A stretch of 64,000 nt of DNA from Gibbula magus. Its lineage: Eukaryota; Mollusca; Gastropoda; Trochida; Trochidae. The DNA is taken from assembly GCA_936450465.1 (NCBI GenBank), contig OW388304.1:39461593-39525592 (forward strand), given 5' to 3'. Shown here one piece after another: positions 48,346 through 60,114 of the stretch; position 1 is the stretch's first letter; every line of letters begins with the position of its first letter. The notes beneath the pieces are model-generated. The model made no database searches and was not told where the DNA came from. It worked only from the letters and a program-made list of their open reading frames with translations. The translations under genes were made by a program, and so were the position numbers.

Positions 48346-49582
48346 CTGTTACTAGAGAAGTCCAACTATCATAGTCTGCACTACATGTATACACACATCC
48401 AGTGGCTCCAGACGTAGTCGATAATCTTCGAGTAAAGCTTTAAAAAACATGCACAGTTTTTTCTCCCATTTCAATTCACATCATGTCTCTTCTCTATCAA
48501 AGGCTGGCACTCCTTCACGAGAAGAGCCCTAAATGATATTCCTTTCATGAGAAGAGCTTTAAATGATCTTTTCTCTTTCCTCTTGTAACTGTATTAAGTT
48601 CAGTCCTCATAAAAGCAGTGTTTTAATGGCGTCGGGTCCTCAACAATGATTTGATTTACATTAACCCCAATCCTCAACTATTTGGAAAAGGCCGCAGACT
48701 GTTCAAGCTGAAACTGATAAGACAAGTCAATGAAATATTCCAAGTTCCAAATCTCTTAATATGTTTCTCTGATATCCAGAAACTGTGATTCTTTTATATA
48801 AGTTCTATTATTTCAGAGTATTATTATTCTATTATTTCTATTTTGCTCAACAAATTAAACTGTTCAAAGACAATTCTTTAATAAACAATTTATTTTCTGT
48901 TTTGAATGCCATTTTAGGAATGCATTTGTATTCATGAACTGAATGATGAGAGAAAAATGTATTTATGTGAAGAACATGTCCCTGAGATTTGAGCTGCATC
49001 TTAACTTCTGATAGACATCCTGATTAAATGATTGTTTGCAGGCAATGACACACGAAGCAGGAATGAATGCAACCGTGATGAAACGATAATGAACATTTTA
49101 ACACTTTAATATTGTATTTATGAGACTCCATCCATGATGCCCATTGTTTGTAATTATCATCATATAATATCTAAATCAAATATTATCAGGAATCATCTAA
49201 AATAAATCAGTTAAAGGCCATATCATAAGCAAACACAGAAGCTTTGTTTCCAATATTGATATAACATGTGCTAATCGTTCTTTATCAGGTTATCAGAAGT
49301 GGTGAACCTTGATGGTTTTGTATTACAAAGCTGGTATCATGATATTGCTTAATGGCAGCTTGTTTAATGATATCATCAAACATTTGAAGTGTCCTCCTGT
49401 TTGGTCAATGCTCATGACGGTTCCTGGTTCTCGTTTGTTAAGTAGATGTTGGCGACAGAGTGACGGACAACACAAATCACCTTGTTGAAATAAAGAGGTG
49501 TGCCTTTACTCTCGAGAAAGAGAGAATATGGATATGTTGCTTACAGACATGTTACAAAACTTATACATTCCTCTTTTTAACA

Positions 49583-50430
49583 GTTTGGTAGTTGCTCATA
49601 ACGGTTCCTGATTTTTGTTTGTTAATTAAATATTATAAAATTTAGAAAGACCGACAACACAAAACAACTTGTCGAGATACAGTGCTGTGCCTTTACTCGC
49701 GAGAAACAGTGAAAGCAAGTAATCCTTAACAGCAGGATAGTAAATTATTGACCTGTTCCTTACAAACATTTTCCAACCCTGAGGAATTCTTAAAACAATA
49801 CGTTCAAAGCACAGTTTTGGAGTTAATGCTTGCAGATTTGTTGAATCCGTGAGCTATTTTCATAGCACACAAAGAAACATAACTTCCTTATGTTCTGCAA
49901 ACACAATTATTGAGACAGTTAAGGCTATAAAATTGTAGCTTGAAGACATGTTGAACATTGAGAAATGTTTTGAAGAGTATAATATGATGCTGCTTAAATC
50001 CTGATTGAAATAATAATATTCTATTCAAATAAAAGTAGATATGAACATGTTTTAAAATTTTACAGAGTAACTTGTAATTAATTAATATCACATACAAATG
50101 TGTAAATAAAATCATTGGTTCAAAAGTTCAGGAACAATATATTAATGTCATTGTTATATCCTAAACCCTAAAAAAACCATAAAACAAAGCTTTAATGAAG
50201 GTCGGTTGAAATATATTCCACGCTTATATCTGTAGTCTTCACTGAGGTTGACTAAAGATAAACACAGGTGTGGTAATCTGAGTGATGTAAACTTTATTTT
50301 ATTTATTGAGTATGTGATTTATTGATGAAGCTAAGACATTGTTTGACGCACAAAGTTGTGTAATATTTAAAATGTACACCACATACATGTTCAAAGCATG
50401 TAAAATTCATTGAAACAGATATCACAATTT
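49583..50430 (+). repeat. Tandem array, partial diverged unit C
   Basis: This follows B from about 16110 to 17760 but skips the 870-base B-only segment. Shared landmarks are GCTCATAACGGTTCCT, CTTTACTCGCGAGAA, AGATAAACACAG and TTTATTGATGAAGCTAAG. It is clearly more different from B1 than B2 is. It restarts at a position that A3 has already passed (GCTCAT..ACGGTTCCTGG at about 49410), so the junction duplicates roughly 185 bases of homologous sequence. It looks like the worn remnant of an older unit at the array edge. Confidence 0.7.
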
Positions 50431-50657
50431 GAGTTGAGCTGAAGAGAATTGGGGTTTAACGCCGCTTCCATGGTTATTTCAGTATAATCATGGCTAGTAT
50501 AATTGCAGGAATTGCAGAAAGCCCAAATCACTAGTGTGGCTATTCAATGGTGTGAAACCTGCGAGCATCGACTAAAACTATCGAATCATGGGTGGTACTG
50601 CGCTGGAATGCAGTGTAGGATAGCACACACACTTTACTGCATTTAGAACAGTTCTCC
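50431..50657 (-). mobile_element. Inverted partial SINE at array edge
   Basis: Reverse orientation of the common SINE: starts TTGGGGTTTAACGCCGCTT (tail) and ends TTAGAACAGTTCTCC (near the head). It is diverged, and the head with the Pol III boxes is missing. Confidence 0.75.
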
Positions 50658-50967
50658 AATTGTACCACCCATGGTTCGCTAGTGCCAGCCGATGCTCACA
50701 GGTTTCACTGCAAGGCATAGGGGCACGGCAACTTTGTCTGCAGTAGAGAACTGTTCTACATGCAGTAAGGTTTTGGTGCAATGCTATACTGAATTTCAGC
50801 GTAGTACCACCAATGGTTAGCTAGTTCCAGCCGATGCTCGCAGGTTTCACCGCAATGCATAGCCACATGGAGTTGCGGGCTTTCCACCCTGCCATAATAC
50901 TAGCAGCCGCGATATAAGTGAAATACTCTTGAAAGCGGCGTTAAACCCCAACTCAACTCACCTCGAA
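50658..50967 (+). mobile_element. Rearranged direct SINE pieces at array edge
   Basis: A mid-body piece (GTACCACCCATGGTTCGCTA to GCAAGGCATAG) is joined straight to an earlier part of the body (GGGGCACGGCAACTTTGTCT) that continues normally to GCGTTAAACCCCAACTC. The order is therefore scrambled, as after recombination between two SINEs. Confidence 0.78.
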
Positions 50968-51152
50968 TCCTTGTATTGTAAATTATATCCGTGTCACTGA
51001 AAAGGATTAACGTAGAACTAGCTTGAGCTGATGAATATCCCAATAAACTAGTTGGTTGATTTTTCCATTTGAAGCCCTCTACGTATGTAATATGAATGAA
51101 TATGTTGCTGAATGTTTCCTACGGACATTGGTTAGTAGGAGATATAAACTTA

Positions 51153-51634
51153 AACTCATCGACAAAATAAATTTATCACCTCAGTTGGTTTTGATTAATG
51201 CAATATTTAAAGAAATCAGATGCATTTGACTGTGACAAGTTTGGATGAATTAGTTGGTGACTGTGGTTACATTTCAGTTAAAATGTCTTTGTTAAATGAA
51301 GACAGGGGTAAGAAATGAAATGTCCACCAACAAGATCCCTACCATGTTTAAAATGTTGTAAATGTGTGCAGAATCAGGCACATTCATCAATTGTCACATA
51401 GAATATGTCAATGGACAATTGTGTATCATCAAAAATATTTTTTGAAGAAGTTTAAAATTTAAAATTTCTTATTTTTTAATTAAAAAGACATGTAGAAGTA
51501 TTCTTTGACTGCTGACTAAACACCTGTAATTTTCATTTTTTGATTATCATTTCGAATACTTGAGATATTTGCAATTGAAAATCATACATATGATAAAACC
51601 AACTGAGGTGATAAGTTTCTTTTGCTGATGAGTT
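51153..51634. mobile_element. MITE with about 41-base TIRs, copy 1
   Basis: Left end AACTCATCGACAAAAT leads into TTATCACCTCAGTTGGTTTT. The right end is its reverse complement, with a perfect 20-base core and a few outer mismatches. TA flanks both sides (51151-51152, 51635-51636). The centre has GAAGAAGTTTAAAATTTAAA. No coding region. Second copy at 58700. Confidence 0.85.
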
Positions 51635-51989
51635 TACTAAAAATCCATTGCTTACGAACACTTTGTCAACAATGGGCTCTCAACTAGAGGTATTCAGTAT
51701 ATTTCCACTGCATAGCACGGAACAGTAAGAATAACATGGAGCTGGATATCATGTAGATCTTTTATCTGCACAGCTTTATTTGAAGATTTAATGTTTTCAA
51801 AGCTAGTAGAGATTGTCGTATCTGACCACTGTGACGTGTGTTTAAGCGTGAACTTTAAAGGTTAGATGAAATGACATATGGTCACATTCGTATTCGTTGA
51901 AAAGGGGTTTCAATTTGACAATTGCTCGATTTTAAATTTCTGAAATCGACCAATAAATTACTTATTTACGGCTTTTTAAAAAAGTGCCT

Positions 51990-52095
51990 AATTAAGCCCC
52001 GGCGACCAGAATGAAAGTGGGCGGGGGTGGTCGCTGAAGCGTATCGTGTTGTGACGTACGTGGAGGAGCCTCATCATGGCCGCTAATCATAATTT
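51990..52095 (+). promoter_or_regulatory. GC-rich promoter-like module, left
   Basis: In an AT-rich setting: GACCAGAATGAAAGTGGGCG (GC box) followed, 25 bases on, by GTGACGTACGTGG (CRE/E-box-like), then CATCATGGCCGC. A 13-codon frame from that ATG ends at TAA, so no gene is called. It is mirrored at 54108-54210. Confidence 0.3.
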
Positions 52096-54107
52096 AACTC
52101 GTTTTCCCCACTTTTAAACTGCTCATATAAGACAGAAAACTTCATCAAAACAACCCCAATTTTCGATAAACGTATTACTTAACTATTCAACTACCAATTT
52201 CATATGGTTATAACAACTGGGGCGTGCTTAATTAGAGTGCATTCTGCGCTTTTGTATAGTATGTTTGTAGCAATTAATCGCGGAACTAGAAGGGAAGGTA
52301 TGACAGTTCAAGTGACACTGAAACAAGGGAAGAAGATTATCGCGGGAATCGGGTGAAGAGAGATTAAGTAGCATCAATTGATCAAATTATGTTGAATAAT
52401 CAGCATGTTAATTTTGTTTTGTATGTATTAATAAATAAATATATATGGTAGGTATAAGTTCATATACACTGAACGATTGACTGTACAAACAAGCGAGACA
52501 ACATTGCATATTTATAAATAACATTGTGTATTTAATATAAAAGATTACTGTATTTTAAGTTTGTCAATTAAAATATTCTATATATGATGTAATGCAATGC
52601 AAACCATTTTCACTTCACTTTCATGAATAAATAAATGAACTGGATTGGTCAACAAGTTCAATGAAATTTACATGAAGATTGCTCCATTGTACACGCTAAA
52701 CATATACATTATGATTACACAGATTGATATAGACAACGAACATTATCGAATAAAAGAATTATGTTACCAGAAGCATTTTAATGCACATCTCGTTCATGAA
52801 CACGAAATGATTTAATTAATAGTCTGATAGCTTGTATGTGTCACTTCAGCACATTAACACACAATTCTCAGTTTAGCGGACCATATAGATGTTTCTTCCA
52901 GATCAAAGTGAAGTAGTGTTGTTACAGCAAATTAGTTTACGCAATTAAGAAGCTGAGTATGTGAGAAGCAAGGTGTGTAATTATCTTTGTATAGATAACA
53001 AGTTTACTGGACCGATTCAATTAATTATATAACAAATGGCAAGTCGGTGGCCATCATGTCATACATGTTTATTGTCAAACGTCCTGTCTTGGTGACACAA
53101 AGGAAATACGAAATAAACATTAACGCGACATTCAGTCTAGATGTTGTCAGCCAATGAAATTATTTTTAGTGTAAAATCGTCATAACTATTTGGTTTTCTA
53201 TCTTGCCATTTGCAAAAAGACTTTTGCTGAAAGAGGGTTATTATTTGACCATTTCTGTTTCCAAGTACTGTCAGTGATGGAATTATAAATTTATATGTTA
53301 TGTCTAATGTGCATTTGGATATTCATATTGTTGGATACGTTTATAAGGTAAGTTTCTTACATTAATTGACACTCTTGATGAATTGTCAATTTAATACGAT
53401 GTTTATTTGATTATATTTGATTAACCACACATTTTATTGAAAACATTATCTTATTATTCATTAGATTCTGAATGTTTTAATGTGTAATAAGTGATAACTA
53501 AATCGTAAAATGGAACATTGGGATGCGATGTTTTCGTAGGTGGATTCGTAGACGTATTATTATCGTTGCTAATGAAATTCTTTTGATGTTTTAAAATATG
53601 TGGTGAGTTACTTTGATTGTTGTAATGTACAGTTAGTAAATTAGGTTGCCGGTTGATTAACGACGTTTAAAAACAAGATGTTGTGAAGTGATTTTATATA
53701 TAGTTATATTTATTTATAGGGCCTACTTCGCCGGCGTGCTTATCTCACGTTTGTTGTTTTATTTTAAACACAAACATTCTCTAACAATAAATAACAACAA
53801 CAACGACTATCTTATTTTGTTGTCTCAACTATAGTTCTTTCATATTATCATATCTTGGTTTCATTTTGTCATCTTATATATCATTAGCATTGATTTATCC
53901 TATGTCTACGAACGTCTATGAATCCACTGTCTCTCACTAGTTATATTAATTATATTTGATATATATAACGATATTTTGGTACATTTGTAAAGTGAAACTT
54001 GATAACTAACATAACTCGAACTGTTTACAGCAGAACAGCGATGTGTCATTACTGCAAAGCGTAGATATAACAGATTAACTGACCGATTCCCCAGTGTTTG
54101 CCATTGT

Positions 54108-54210
54108 GAATAGTAAGCGAATGTTTACACCCCGTCCCTTCACGTACGTCACTTCCGGTATCTTCCAACTCTTTAAGCCCCGCCCCATTTTTGGTTTGTT
54201 GGTCACGGGT
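54108..54210 (-). promoter_or_regulatory. GC-rich promoter-like module, right (inverted)
   Basis: On the minus strand: GTGACCAACAAACC, GGGGCGGGGC, 26 bases, CGGAAGTGACGTACGTG (ETS- plus CRE-like). The arrangement and spacing resemble the left module in opposite orientation. An open frame on the minus strand (54049-54300) crosses it but has no supporting feature. Confidence 0.3.
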
Positions 54211-55741
54211 GAAAAGCAGACGATGTTTTTCGGTGTTTTTAAGTCGCTCTAGTTTAATATAGGAACAACATATGGATTTTTGTTTTGGTCTCGTTTTCAC
54301 AAAATAGTCTAATGAACGAATTGCAGTTAAGAATTCAATAGAAAATAATTTAGTTCAGCCTTCCTTAAAACCTTAAATGAATGCCAAAGTATTTTACTTT
54401 GTAAGATCCATGTATCAAATATTCAAGTTCTTTAAAAACTATATTGGATAATACCTTATTTCATAATAATTCTTATATTACGACTGAGTGGAAGAAGTCT
54501 TAAAACAATCAAGACAAAACAAGAAAAGAGGTTATTTAGTGACAGAAAGCAATTTGTTGTTGACATAGAACGATTTTAAATTTAGATAATTAAGTTGTTT
54601 AATGAAAAGCTTAAACAAATGTTCAAATTGATAACGTCAGTTTGTAACTGAAGGCGCCTTTATCCATGGTTAGATTCGTTTTTGTTGTGTATTTCGGATT
54701 GGTATTTTTGTGTCGAGTCAGTAAGATTTGTGAACATGAACTTTAATTTTTCCTTAACATAATGTCACTAAACTGGTGAAGAGGTTTTAAGTTTAAATGC
54801 TGGACATTGCATAGACATGAGTTTGCCAAAAATAAACAACTTTCTCAAGGATGTACAACTTCGAATGCAAATGAACGTTCTAAGCCACTATGCAGGTAAC
54901 AAGACATGAAACATTGGGACTTTGTTTAACCAGGATTATATATTTGAAAAATAAAACAAAGCAGTGGTTATATTCAAGTTGAAGACCTGGCATTAAATAC
55001 ATAATGTTTGAACTATCCATACAGATAATTCTAGCACAGAATATTAGAATATATCCAAAGAAACATTTACACTACAACCCCCTTACGTTCTCAACCGCTT
55101 CGTGCTGTTCCATAGAAACCAGAGGAAAATATCAATCTACCGCCAAAGCTTATGCGTTCGTCTGCATTAACCTCTTGTTATACAATGGAAAGTTTATCAA
55201 ATGTTTTTTTGTCTAGTCACACCCTGTAATAAAACATATTGATCATCATATCGATCAGACAATAACTGTTCATAAATTGGTAATTTACTTCCGCTTCAAA
55301 AGCCTGTGAACAAATGCATGCAATGTTTAATCATCATGGCGGATTCAGCCGTTGAACTTTGATATTATTGACTTTGAGTTTGGACTAATCATTTGTCAAT
55401 CGTTGCATTACACCATTATAAGGCTTTGTGATAATTTTGTCAGTCATGCCCAAAGAGTTACCGGTTGTTATGGGATTAAATGATGTTGCCCTGGTGACAC
55501 GATCATTTAAACTTTCTCGGGGAAATACATTGCACCAACTTAATCAGGTAAAAATTCATTAAGGGGTTCTTGCCCTTTCCACAAGGCCGTGTTTTTGAAA
55601 CGTTGAATTTTCCCCAAAGCAAGAAATAAGTCATAGTACAGTTGAATACAGTGAACTACTTTACTTTGCAGAAACTTAAGTATTTGATAGATGTACAAAA
55701 AATGTAATTCTTAAATTTACAAATCAGGACAACTGCTTAGT

Positions 55742-56325
55742 GACAAGACAATACAAGACAAGAAGTTTATTGTATTCGAGGCCTCCGGCCCATATACAGT
55801 TTACACAGTTATACATAAGGATTTGTACAATAATTGACAATGTATAATTATTCTTTTAACAATTCATCTCTTAATTTAACAGCATGTTTTATATACAAAG
55901 ACAAATTTCTAATATTTCTTTCATCGCATGATGAAACTAATGACTTAAAGGCCACTTCCGGGGATTTTGACAGGTAATAATCAGATATGTATATCTTTCG
56001 TATTTCATAATATGGTTTACAAATAAAAAGGAAATGAATTTCGTTTTCAACTGCTCCTTTGCATAATGGACAAATTCTTTGGTTTCTTTCAATTGACATC
56101 TTTCTTCCTTCATTTACCATTAACTTTAATAATCCTAGTCTAAATCTAATCAAACTATACCTTAAATCTTTACATGTGAGTATCGATAGATATTTTTCTG
56201 GCTGGAGTAGAGTTTTAAATGTCCTATAACAATCATAGCGTGTGCTGTTACTAAGACTAGTGTGAAGTTTCATATTTGAATTACGTGTGCACATGAAACT
56301 GTATTGGTGGCCACAGTGGAATTAT
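55742..56325 (-). mobile_element. 3' end of a second LINE
   Basis: On the minus strand, about 148 or more codons: YLSILTCKDLRYSLIRFRLG, then a Cys/His motif ICPLCKGAVENEIHFLFICK, then stop. A short 3' region, ATATGGGCCGGAGGCCTCG, follows and then repeated TTGTCTTGTATTGTCTTGTC units. This is the usual C-terminus and tail of a non-LTR retrotransposon. The RT itself is absent, so the element is strongly 5' truncated. Confidence 0.75.
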
Positions 56326-57380
56326 AAACATACTATAGTTCACTTCCTTAAAGTTCCGGCATGAATTTGATTTTGATTGGAACCACGTCAGGAACATATA
56401 AAAGTGTTTATGTGTAGCATAGCGAATATTACCCTACCTCCCGTAATTTTCGCGACCTATTTTGCAATTATTGGTTGCATTTCTTTTTCATTTTGTCAGA
56501 TCTCTCAATTTCCATTAGAAAACGTGATACAATCCCATTAAACTTAGTTAACAAACGACAAAAATACAAATGAGATTAACCAACTCAAAAGTATGATCGA
56601 TGTAAAGTCTATTCATAAATACTCATATCATAAAAAGAATTTAAACTTATTCGATTAAACAGTGTTATTAAAATAATTTAACATTCAGTTTTCTTCAATC
56701 TGAATATCTCATATTAGCATATTTTGTCAATTTGTATCGTCTTAAAATTGATTACATTGACGTGTCTTACATCCCTGAACATAATAATACGCGATACAAG
56801 CCATCACTCTTAGTCAATAAACAACTTGATTGCTTCTGTTATTCTGAAATATTGATTTATTTCGCCTTTATCTTGAATAAATCGTTAAATCAGCAGTGAG
56901 AATTTTGTCTTTCAATTACAAGTGTATCATGCACACACAATGCAATGACAGTTGACTGTTTCAAATGACACTTCATATGACAGGTAGATAGTTATTTTCT
57001 TTTAGATTACACATTTAAAGACTTTTACGACTATTGCAAACTGAAATTTTAAGTCCAAGCCTTCAACATTGTATTTTCTGCACAGTACATTTAATCTTCA
57101 GACAGTGACGTTTATTTTTAATCTGAAACTTAACTAGTTTATATATCTGTGTATTTAGTAATCAAATGTCAATTTAGCAGTTATATCACCTCCGTGTTAA
57201 ACAAATGTAATTAAAACTTTAATATAATTGATAATAATGGATTCTAGTATATTGTGCACAAATCATCACATCCAACACTATTTATACCCCTGTCTAACCA
57301 GACCTGCCATAGCGATAAAAGGTCACCTCCACATCTTACACCAGGTACCGATTTATTGCTGGGTGACCAGAGCCACAGGT
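56326..57380. other. AT-rich flank, nothing recognised
   Basis: No repeat family, exon-like block or RNA gene seen. Confidence 0.4.
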
Positions 57381-57392
57381 TCAATAAAGTCA

Positions 57393-57689
57393 GGGGGCGG
57401 GATAGCGCAGTGGTTAGCGTGTTCGGCTTCGGATCAAGAGGTCCGGGGTTCGAATTCCGCCAGGGGCACGGCAACTTTGTCTGCAGTTCTACACGCAGTA
57501 AGGTTTGGGTGCAATGCTACAATGAATTTCAGCGTAGTACCACCCATGGTTCGCTAGGTCCAGTTGATGCTCGCAGGTTTCACCGCAATGCATAGCCACA
57601 CAGCGTTGCGGGCTTTCTCCCTGCCATAATACTAGCAGCCGCGATATAAGTGAAATACTGAAACCGGTGTTAAACCCAAACTCAACTCC
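57393..57689 (+). mobile_element. tRNA-headed SINE outside the array
   Basis: A perfect 12-base duplication, TCAATAAAGTCA, at 57381-57392 and 57690-57701. The head GGGGGCGGGATAGCGCAGTG and B box GGTTCGAATTCC are present. About 16 bases around GAGAACTG and a few in the tail are missing. Open frames that cross it are products of the SINE. Confidence 0.92.
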
Positions 57690-57701
57690 TCAATAAAGTC
57701 A

Positions 57702-58690
57702 AATACCCAGGGTGACAGCCTCATTTGGAGTCTTGGTGTGGAGTTGGGAAACATCCTCTCTCAGTTCCTTCAGTAGTGAAGCGGAACACCCAACTACACC
57801 AATGCTGAATAAGTGTTCAAATTGGCAAAGCAGTTATTATTTATTTAGTCCTTTGTCAATTCTATTTAATTCTCTGATATATGTACACATGTATGTTTCA
57901 ATGAAAACCCAATAACTTCAACTTCACCTGAAAATGTTGAAATGTTTGTACTATGCATACTAAGATTACAAAATGTGGAACTGCCAATCTCTCATATAAT
58001 GTCATGAACTTCAACCAATCAGTATTAATCTTGTGTTAGATCCTGCATTACAAATTTCGATTCTAGGAATCAAGAAGCAAAGTCCTGAGACTTATTTGAG
58101 GAAATTGTTTCAAAGTCTCCATTATACTGAGTAGTTCCTCTTGCAAACAAAAAGTCGATTGTAGCACACTAGATGCTACAACTATAGAGTTGTAGTGTTC
58201 ATCTGAATGTCTTTGATTTAAGATGTTATGCTCCTTATCTTAAATGATATAAACATTAGATTTACATGTACTCACGCATCATCGTTGCGTGTTACACGAA
58301 ATAAGCATATAACTACCAGTATGAATGTAGAAGCTTTTTGCTGTTCCTTTGTATTTCCATCAATAGCGATTCTAGTGTAATTTAGACGTTTTTAACTATT
58401 GAAAATGAGAGACCAACGAACCACAGCTTTCACCCATATATCTTCGGGGAATTTGAATGTCAAATGTTGGCATATCAAATGTAACATATGATGTGGATGA
58501 TACTGTTTTCCTTCATCTTCCAATTTTCAAAGCTTTGTGATATACATCTTATTATTCAAATGATGACACAAAAGTAGTTGACAACCTAAACTTTGTTCCG
58601 TTCAACCATAGCCTTTGCTCCAGTTTATCTCATCGCTGTGCAATAAGGGGTCACGCAGACAATCCCTTAGAGAACTTGGATCATTTGATT
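57702..58690. other. AT-rich flank, nothing recognised
   Basis: No supported gene or repeat. The frame at 57712-57915 has no exon or homology signal that I can see. Confidence 0.4.
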
Positions 58691-58699
58691 ACTAATTTA

Positions 58700-58981
58700 G
58701 CTCATCGGCCAAAAAATCGTATCACCTCAGTTGGTTTTAATTAATGCAATATTAAAAATTATGTCTTGTATGTCAACGGCAATTGTGTATCATCAAAAAT
58801 AATTTTTGAAGAAGTTTAAAATTTAAAATTTCATTTTTTTTAAATTAAAAAGTATTCTTTGACGGCTGACTAAAGACCTGTACTTTTCAGTTTTAGATTA
58901 TCATTTCCAAAACTTAAATGGAAATGAAAATCATACATATGATAAAATCAACTGAGGTGATAAGTTCTTCTTGCCGATTTC
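58700..58981. mobile_element. MITE with long TIRs, copy 2 (shorter)
   Basis: Left GCTCATCGGCCAAAAAATCG then TATCACCTCAGTTGGTTTT; right AAAATCAACTGAGGTGATAA to GCCGAT. It shares the interior TCATCAAAAATAATTTTTGA and TATTCTTTGACGGCTGACTA with copy 1 but lacks about 200 bases. The right outer end is worn. Confidence 0.82.
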
Positions 58982-59172
58982 AAGTGAAATAATTCGGTAA
59001 TAAAGCAATTATGACATTTAATAGATTTGAATAGTTTAGGTTTAATCCTCGCCCTTGTTCGCTTTTCTGAAACCACATGACACACTTGATATAACACGTG
59101 CAAATTATTGGAACATAATGGTGTTAGAAACGATTCAAACAAATGACATAAATACATAATTCAGACAGAGTG

Positions 59173-59253
59173 TTAACCCTTTCACCACTAAGAACCTTGA
59201 ACGCTAATACGTTTACTGGCCTCTGTAGATGCCTCTAGGGGTGAAAGGGTTAA
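59173..59253. mobile_element. 81-base TTAA-flanked mini-element
   Basis: TTAACCCTTTCACC at the left and GGTGAAAGGGTTAA at the right, perfect 14-base inverted ends including TTAA. TTAA sites with CCCTTT ends are typical of piggyBac-type MITEs; that assignment is from general knowledge. There is no coding. Confidence 0.6.
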
Positions 59254-59802
59254 TAGTTTTAAGTACTGTTATAGTTAATGTGTCCTTTACTTTCAGTAGA
59301 AATGAAAAATGTATCATTGTTTAAAAGGATTAGTTTTTGGTATCTGACGTAAGAATTTTCTGGATACTAAACTCGATTCTAATGAGAATTTTATTTCTTG
59401 TGAGAAAGATGCATGCGGTAACACGTAGGTACATGATTGGCATAACACGCTTTGGTCATGAAATAAGTGTCTTCCATCTGAACTTATTCCATTAAACTGG
59501 CTGTTCCTGTCACTGAAACCCAGCCATTGTGAAAATGTGATACTTCGAGGGACAAGTTTATCTGTATTCATAATTGAAAAGGTGAACAAATACAATACGT
59601 TCTTATTAGTACTTTGTATGTATTGACTCATATGTAATAATGAATCGATGAATAAAAAGAAGAATCGTTAAGTGTTAATGTTAATCATGTAGGTCTTGTC
59701 TTATTTCAGTACAATGTACAAACTTGAGAACATCCCACACTTGTAAGGGTGATGGCCTTGGAGATGACCATGGTTATTGTTTATAAATGGCGTCGTGTTT
59801 CT

Positions 59803-60111
59803 ATATAATAAATGCATATTTATATTGCTCTGAATCATGCTCAAAGCGCTACACATGTTATGACCCTGAAGGAATTGTATTTTCAGGCTGCTACTAAGCG
59901 CTCCGCACGACCGGAAAGGTCCATACTTTCCCGTATTCATGTACCCATTTAAACAGCTGGGTGAAGTGAGTGCATTGTGGATGAAGTGCCTTGCCCAAGG
60001 ACATAACACAGAATGAGACCCATGTCACAAATGTTTGGTGTCTCCACCGGTATTCGAACCCGGGTCTCTTGCGCGGGGGCCAGCACGCTAACCACTACAC
60101 CACTGTGCTCC
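59803..60111 (-). mobile_element. Second SINE family, copy 1
   Basis: On the minus strand: AGTGGTGTAGTGGTTAGCGT (A-box-like), GGTTCGAATACC (B-box-like), TTGGGCAAGGCACTTCATCC in the body, and the tail GCGCTTTGAGCATG to AATATAAATATGCATTTAT. The body and tail differ from the array SINE. Confidence 0.82.
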
Positions 60112-60114
60112 ACA

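Larger units (their letters stand above)
40345..49582 (+). repeat. Tandem array, half-unit A3
   Basis: Third copy of the A half, beginning again with GTTGTATAAG. Left of about 43615 it follows A1 nearly base for base. Just right of that it shares A2-type variants (for example ATTAAACATTAAACATATAA) that A1 lacks, so it looks like a mosaic. It has both shared SINEs (47151-47472, 48034-48345), a minisatellite pair and a 28-G tract. It ends at about 49582 with ATTCCTCTTTTTAACAG, where the sequence switches to the diverged B-like piece C instead of continuing as in A1. Confidence 0.88.
51637..55741. other. Non-tandem flank with no gene seen
   Basis: Apart from the two GC-rich modules, I find only AT-rich sequence with short frames, and no exon pair, repeat family or RNA gene that I can support. 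Confidence 0.4.

Noticed and set aside
54049..54300. 83-codon minus-strand frame
   Set aside because: It crosses the GC-rich module with no splice, start or family signal.
59314..59631. 105-codon minus-strand frame
   Set aside because: Single-copy frame in AT-rich DNA with no recognisable motif; the length is within chance expectation.
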